35,583 bases of DNA from Mariniblastus sp. (lineage in GTDB: Bacteria > Planctomycetota > Planctomycetia > Pirellulales > Pirellulaceae), in NCBI GenBank assembly GCA_022447605.1, contig JAKVBG010000041.1:1-35583 (forward strand), read 5' to 3'. Positions 31,854-35,583 of this stretch are shown here, in pieces. The notes under the pieces were generated by a model. It was not told where the DNA came from and made no database searches. It saw nothing but the letters and a program-made list of their open reading frames with translations. Within the stretch, counting starts at the first letter, position 1. Every line of letters starts with the position of its first letter. Made by a program: the position numbers and the translations under genes.

Positions 31854-32378
31854 GTGAGTTCGGCCAAGGACCTGTTGGTCTGGCCAGAGCGTGGGCCGGA
31901 CGAACTGGGCAGGGGTGTAGAACCCCCTGAAAATGGCCTTCTCCCCAACGTCCGATAATGTTTCTTATGTTCGGTTGGAGCTTTCTATTCTCTTGGCTAT
32001 AGCCTGTTTGCCCATTTCTTTCCCGTTGCCCTGCCTGGGACTCGATGCTCGAACGTGACGGGCGATCGGCGGATCGTCCTGTCGTCATTCGATTGCCATC
32101 CGATGGTGGCGCCGCCGAGAATCTCCAGGACGTGACGGCCCGTCGGAAGACGGCTCAGTAAACGGAGCCAGCTGGCCATTAGGGATCGATTGGGTCTCAA
32201 ATTGAGTGGATGATCCAGGCTCTCAATCCGGTTGCTCATCGACTGGAAATCGGTTCGGTGCGAACGAGGATCGCACCAATCCAAAAGACCCTCGACCGTT
32301 TATCGAGCCTGGCGGAACCCGGGTCCGGTTAGCCGTTCCTCCAGATGTACGGGTTGTTCCGATTGGCTCGCAAGACGC
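31854..32378. other. intergenic region between convergent genes
   Basis: 525 bases with no gene I can support. An imperfect hairpin at 31945-31978 (CCAA/TTGG, CCGA/TCGG and TAA/TTA with small bulges) is followed by T-rich sequence on the plus strand. It may end transcription from the upstream gene. A minus-strand frame at 31997-32284 (95 codons, TTG start) shows no recognisable protein signature and is not called. The region could be decayed sequence. Confidence 0.45.
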
Positions 32379-33083
32379 TTAGCGACCCGTCCTGGCCGAT
32401 GCCGGCTGGGGAGTCATGCCTCCCTGCGGGTTTGCCCCCCCTGCTCCCTGTTTGTCCGCGTTGGAAGGTTGATTCCAGTTGCCATGAAAGGTACTCAAAT
32501 TGCCTTTGATCTGATTGATCGTACTGCTGAACTTGTCCTCGCTGTTCTGAATCCAGTTCGGATCTTTTTCGGTCATCTTGTGGTTGAATCGATTAACGTA
32601 CGGGTCGATATAGGCATGTATTTCGGTCGGCATCCATTGATCGAGCCGATTAATGGCTGCCGTGATATAACCCCCGGATTTGGATGAGATGATGGCATCC
32701 CGGGCAGCTTCGCCCAACAGTGCGACGGAAAACATGGTAATGACCATGCACAGGATGGCGCCCTTGGCGGCGCCCGCCAAGGCACCGGCCGGCCGATCAA
32801 ACCAGCTGAGTTTCAGCCCGTCAATCGTCTTGCGCACCAACAACGCGTAGATGATCCAGATAGCAATCCAGGTCCCCACGTACAGGATCAACATGGCGGC
32901 AAAACGGTTCCACGGTTCTTCCGCCTGGATATAAGGAGAGACGTCACCCCGGAATTGCATGGCTACGATGTAACTCACAATAATGGCCGCCAGTGAAGCG
33001 ATCTGCCACGCCAGCCCTTTCCAGAGCCCAAACAGAATGGTCAGGCTTAAAATGGCGATCATCAACATGTCATAAAACGACAT
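32379..33083 (-). CDS. CvpA-family membrane protein
   Basis: The 234-residue protein has four membrane segments in the first 130 residues, the CvpA (colicin V production) pattern. It opens with MLMIAILSLTILFGLWKGLAWQ. A third segment with YVGTWIAIWIIYALLV and a Gly/Ala-rich fourth (RPAGALAGAAKGAILCMVIT) follow. The G-x-x-x-G-x-x-K-G motif before the last segment is typical. The C-terminal 100 residues are polar, rich in Asn, Gln, Gly and Pro, and end QPASARTGR. ATG 33083 has GAGGAG about eight bases upstream. It converges on the accA-side genes and diverges from the DUF457-type gene. Family members are widespread; the molecular role is not settled, though envelope or stress functions are reported. 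Confidence 0.88.
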   Translation of the reverse strand: MSFYDMLMIAILSLTILFGLWKGLAWQIASLAAIIVSYIVAMQFRGDVSPYIQAEEPWNRFAAMLILYVGTWIAIWIIYALLVRKTIDGLKLSWFDRPAGALAGAAKGAILCMVITMFSVALLGEAARDAIISSKSGGYITAAINRLDQWMPTEIHAYIDPYVNRFNHKMTEKDPNWIQNSEDKFSSTINQIKGNLSTFHGNWNQPSNADKQGAGGANPQGGMTPQPASARTGR

Positions 33084-33403
33084 CGCTTCAACTCCTCTCC
33101 AACTTCATGCAACGCTTCCCATCCCGGCATGGATCGTTCGAGCCGAAAGCGTGAGGGCGGATTTAATCGAATTCCTGCCTTCAACTCAAGGCGAACTGCC
33201 GTGTGCCGCAACGGATCGGTTTGCCAGCTTTTTACCGCTAGCGTGGCTGAATGATTGAGTCGGCTGTGGCTTTTGTCTATTTGCTGAATTTTGGCAAGTT
33301 GCCCTTTTGCCAATCGCTCTGATTCTTTAAATGCTGATACGCCTTTGGGCCCGAAATGGGCATTCCTTTTCCGTTGTTCTGTAAAACCCGTTCACAGCAA
33401 TCC
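33084..33403. other. divergent promoter region with an inverted repeat
   Basis: 320 bases without a gene. TTGGCAA at 33291-33297 and TTGCCAA at 33307-33313 are perfect reverse complements with nine bases between, fitting a dimer operator. No T-run follows. The position, about 90 bases before the ATG at 33404, fits control of that gene, but no clear -35/-10 pair was fixed. Confidence 0.45.
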
Positions 33404-34135
33404 ATGGCCGATTTCAAAACCCATATCACCACCAGTACCGTGATTGGAATCGGTTATGGTACCGTCGGTTTTTTTGGCTTGGGCTTTTCCCTTGAACACT
33501 CCATGGTGGCCGGTGCCCTGTGTAGTGTTGCTGGAATGTTGCCGGACCTGGACAGTAGCTCGGGCATACCTCAGCGGGAAACGCTCTCGTTTCTGGCCGT
33601 GCTGGTTCCCATGTTGATGATGCACCGTTTCCGGCAGTGGGGAATGTCACCGGAGAATATGGTTTTCGCAGCCGGTGTGGTGTACGTGGTTTTTCGTTTC
33701 GGGTTGGGTCGGCTATTCAGCAAGTACACCAAACATCGGGGAATGTGGCACAGTATCCCAGCTGCCATCATCGCCGGTTTGACCACGTTCATTGTCTGTC
33801 TGTCACCCGAACTGAGCGTTCGTCTTTTCAAGTCGTGGGCCGTTGTACTCGGGTTTGTGACCCACCTCGTTCTGGATGAAATCTGGTCGGTTGACTGGAA
33901 CGGCAACGAGATACGGGTAAAAAAATCGTTTGGGACAGCACTCAAGTGGTTCAGTCCCAAGCTGTGGCCGAATATTTCTACCTATAGCAAGTTGGCGATC
34001 CTGTTGATCATCATTTTTGGGGATCACAGTCTGATGCAATATTTTGGTCGCGAGCCGGTCAATATTGTCCCCCACGAGGCAAAACAATGGTTGATGGATT
34101 CCCTGGGGGGTGGAGAGCCACCTTTGCAGCGTTAA
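33404..34135 (+). CDS. DUF457/YdjM-type membrane-bound metal-dependent hydrolase
   Basis: The 243-residue protein has four to five hydrophobic segments and a conserved set of metal-ligand-like residues. They are H7 (FKTHITTST), D48 and D50 (AGMLPDLDSS), H111 and H116 (KHRGMWHSIPA), and H154 with D158 (THLVLDEIW). These are the marks of the DUF457/YdjM group, predicted membrane-bound hydrolases with relation to phospholipase C-like folds. The ATG at 33404 gives MADFKTH, which fits the family start; the longer frame to 33356 adds only unlikely sequence. The ribosome binding site is weak. It converges on dtd with a 28-base gap. The substrate is unknown. Confidence 0.87.
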   Translation: MADFKTHITTSTVIGIGYGTVGFFGLGFSLEHSMVAGALCSVAGMLPDLDSSSGIPQRETLSFLAVLVPMLMMHRFRQWGMSPENMVFAAGVVYVVFRFGLGRLFSKYTKHRGMWHSIPAAIIAGLTTFIVCLSPELSVRLFKSWAVVLGFVTHLVLDEIWSVDWNGNEIRVKKSFGTALKWFSPKLWPNISTYSKLAILLIIIFGDHSLMQYFGREPVNIVPHEAKQWLMDSLGGGEPPLQR

Positions 34136-34163
34136 ACGCAATCGGTTCCCGTTCCAACCAGGT

Positions 34164-34613
34164 CTAAAACGTTTTGCGGGAATCGATTAGCAGTGTGACT
34201 GGCCCGTCGTTGATCAACTCAACTTTCATATCGGCTTGGAACTGTCCGGATTCCACAGCCGCCCCCTGTTGTTTCAAGTAGTCAATCATCTGCTGATACA
34301 GGCGCTTGCCATGCTCGGGGTCGGCCGCGCGGATGAAACTCGGGCGGCGACCGCGCCGCGCGTCTCCCAACAGGGTGAATTGACTGACGACAAGAATTTT
34401 GCCGCCCGTATCCTGAACGGACAGGTTCATTTTCCCCTGGTCATCATTGAAGACGCGCAGACCGAGAAGTTTGTCAGCCGTATAGCGCAGGTCTTCAGGG
34501 CCATCCCCCTGCTCCACGCCCAGCAGCACGAGGAGACCGGGTCCGATCTGGCCGACGACGTTGTCCTCAACTCGAACACGACAGCTACTGACTCGCTGAA
34601 TGACACTGCGCAT
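34164..34613 (-). CDS. dtd: D-aminoacyl-tRNA deacylase
   Basis: DTD removes D-amino acids (and glycine from tRNA-Ala) from mischarged tRNAs in the cytoplasm. The 149-residue product is full length. It starts MRSVIQRVSSCRVRVED and has ADKLLGLRVFNDDQGKMNLS. The active-site motif SQFTL lies at 77-81, followed by DARRGRRPSF. The cross-subunit motif NDGPVT at 135-140 carries the cis Gly-Pro that excludes L-amino acids. The start ATG 34613 lies ten bases after the stop of the upstream gene on the same strand, so the two are probably in one transcript. The ribosome binding site is weak. Confidence 0.97.
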   Translation of the reverse strand: MRSVIQRVSSCRVRVEDNVVGQIGPGLLVLLGVEQGDGPEDLRYTADKLLGLRVFNDDQGKMNLSVQDTGGKILVVSQFTLLGDARRGRRPSFIRAADPEHGKRLYQQMIDYLKQQGAAVESGQFQADMKVELINDGPVTLLIDSRKTF

Positions 34614-34623
34614 GGGCTACCGG

Positions 34624-35583
34624 TTACTTTTTCAACGGGGGATTGCGTCGCTGTTGTGCCGTGCGGATGGACTTGGAAATGAAGCGAACCCGGCTGGCCA
34701 ACTCTTCGGTCAGGTCAACCTGTGTGGAATCGCCCGATTGAACGATAAACCACTGTTGGTCGACACTTTCCAGTTTGCTGATTTCCGTCATTTCGAAACG
34801 GACGATCGATCGAGATGTCTTTGTGTCACCCGTCGACCCGTATTGAGAGAAGGTGATTTGGTAAGGGAATAGCGGTAAAAATTCGTCGGCACCGAGATGG
34901 ACCTCGACGGAGTGGGGGAGCTGTGGCGGCAGCAAGTCCCATTGGATCGGGGGGTCCAGCCATGTCGGTTCGACCTGGTTTTCCATCAGCCTTTTCAAGT
35001 AGGGCAATTTCCAGGTGCCCCGCAAAACAAGGGTGGGGATCCCACCGACCTCTCCCTGGCTGATCGGCTCAAACTCGAAAGCCTGGGCCAGGTGTTGCAG
35101 CAAGCTGGAAAGACCCCCGGTCGCCATCCACGCTGTTGGATTGGCCATCAGGGCTTGTTGGTCCGCCTTGGCCAGTTGGTAGAGATCGACAAAGTTGAGG
35201 TTTTTCCCCTGGCTCGATTCCTGCAGGGAATAAAAGAACCTTCCATCGCAGATTTGGGTCAATCTCCCGATATCCTCGTCTTGATATTCAAAGTCCAGCC
35301 GGGATTTGCGACTCCCCTGCCCCAGTTGGATGTATTTTCCCTCGGTGACCAGCTGCTGATCGAATAAATCGACAGTGAGAACGACTGTGGATTCGACCGG
35401 CGGTGATTCGACCATGCTGTTAGCCGACCGCTCGAGCAATGCCTGGCTTTCGGTAAGCGTAGTCGTGCTTGCACTCGCCAAGCTTCCCGCATTGGTTGAA
35501 CCGCCGAAGAAGGGTAGCTGGGCCTGGCCAGGATCTTGGGATAAACCCCGTTCAACATCGGTTTTCGGCTGTTCTGCCAGCCG
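34624..35583 (-). CDS. hypothetical protein, possibly LolA-like fold, 5' end outside the window
   Basis: 320 codons are visible and the frame is open to the right edge, so the start is missing. After a low-complexity Ser/Thr/Gly-rich stretch, the chain reads STVVLTVDLFDQQLVTEG, then SRLDFEYQDEDIGRLTQICDGRFFYSLQ. This strand-rich pattern, followed by a central helix and more strands, resembles the half-barrel of LolA/outer-membrane lipoprotein-sorting proteins. That is a visual guess. The C-terminus is basic (SKSIRTAQQRRNPPLKK). It precedes dtd by ten bases on the same strand. It is probably exported, but the N-terminus needed to prove that is not in the window. Confidence 0.75.
   Translation of the reverse strand, partial: RLAEQPKTDVERGLSQDPGQAQLPFFGGSTNAGSLASASTTTLTESQALLERSANSMVESPPVESTVVLTVDLFDQQLVTEGKYIQLGQGSRKSRLDFEYQDEDIGRLTQICDGRFFYSLQESSQGKNLNFVDLYQLAKADQQALMANPTAWMATGGLSSLLQHLAQAFEFEPISQGEVGGIPTLVLRGTWKLPYLKRLMENQVEPTWLDPPIQWDLLPPQLPHSVEVHLGADEFLPLFPYQITFSQYGSTGDTKTSRSIVRFEMTEISKLESVDQQWFIVQSGDSTQVDLTEELASRVRFISKSIRTAQQRRNPPLKK

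Noticed and set aside
31997..32284. 95-codon minus-strand frame downstream of the CvpA gene
   Set aside because: TTG start, Arg/Pro/Gly-rich composition, no domain or hydrophobic pattern, and no recognisable similarity; it looks like non-coding GC-rich sequence.

Overview
The window looks like chromosome from a member of the Planctomycetota. This is inferred from gene content. The signs are a secreted Ser/Gly-rich protein with two copies of the planctomycete TIGR03000-type domain, two paralogous secreted beta-propellers opening with W-x-x-[FW]-RGP, a PadR regulator paired with a HAAS/STN-like membrane protein, an HTTM (gamma-carboxylase-like) membrane protein, a soluble Hanks-type kinase, and many large exported proteins of unknown function. 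Housekeeping genes (pnp, rpsO, clpX, holA, asd, truA, accA, dtd) are scattered singly or in pairs among lineage-specific genes, with several GTG/TTG starts and weak ribosome binding sites. I saw no tRNA, rRNA, CRISPR array, insertion sequence, phage gene or integrase.

Layout. 1-2853 (minus): rpsO then pnp, the classic pair, with a strong hairpin in the leader of pnp; pnp runs off the left edge inside a Asp-Arg-Gly repeat tail. 3302-4834 (plus): PadR regulator and its membrane partner. 4902-11784 (minus): HlyIII/PAQR membrane protein, beta-propeller 1, a PLP-dependent decarboxylase, two unknown proteins and beta-propeller 2. 12313-13023 (plus): secreted protein with a DxDxDG loop, preceded by about 500 bases of GC-rich hairpin-forming DNA. 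13257-15080 (minus): clpX and a small membrane protein. 15678-20938 (plus): a large exported protein with an internal duplication, holA, and a lipoprotein gene with a switch-like repeat in its leader. 21032-21838 (minus): CPBP intramembrane protease. 21966-26669 (plus): exported PCMT-like methyltransferase fused to a second domain, the TIGR03000 protein, and a two-gene HTTM unit. 26851-31853 (plus): asd-truA, kinase, accA, methyltransferase-like protein. 32379-35583: CvpA-family protein (minus), DUF457-type membrane hydrolase (plus), then dtd and a partial upstream gene (minus).

How the genes work together. rpsO/pnp (translation and RNA decay), clpX (proteolysis), holA (replication), asd (aspartate-family amino acids and diaminopimelate), truA and dtd (tRNA modification and quality control) and accA (fatty acids) are core functions. 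The rest points towards the envelope: at least six products have export signals and several more are polytopic membrane proteins. The PadR/HAAS pair and the HTTM pair are the clearest functional modules. No single locus stands out as a complete new system. The best leads are the exported PCMT fusion, the HTTM pair with a conserved gamma-carboxylase lysine, the PadR-HAAS-STN pair, the kinase with a substituted DFG motif and basic activation-segment insert, and two non-coding stretches with switch-like or multi-hairpin structure.
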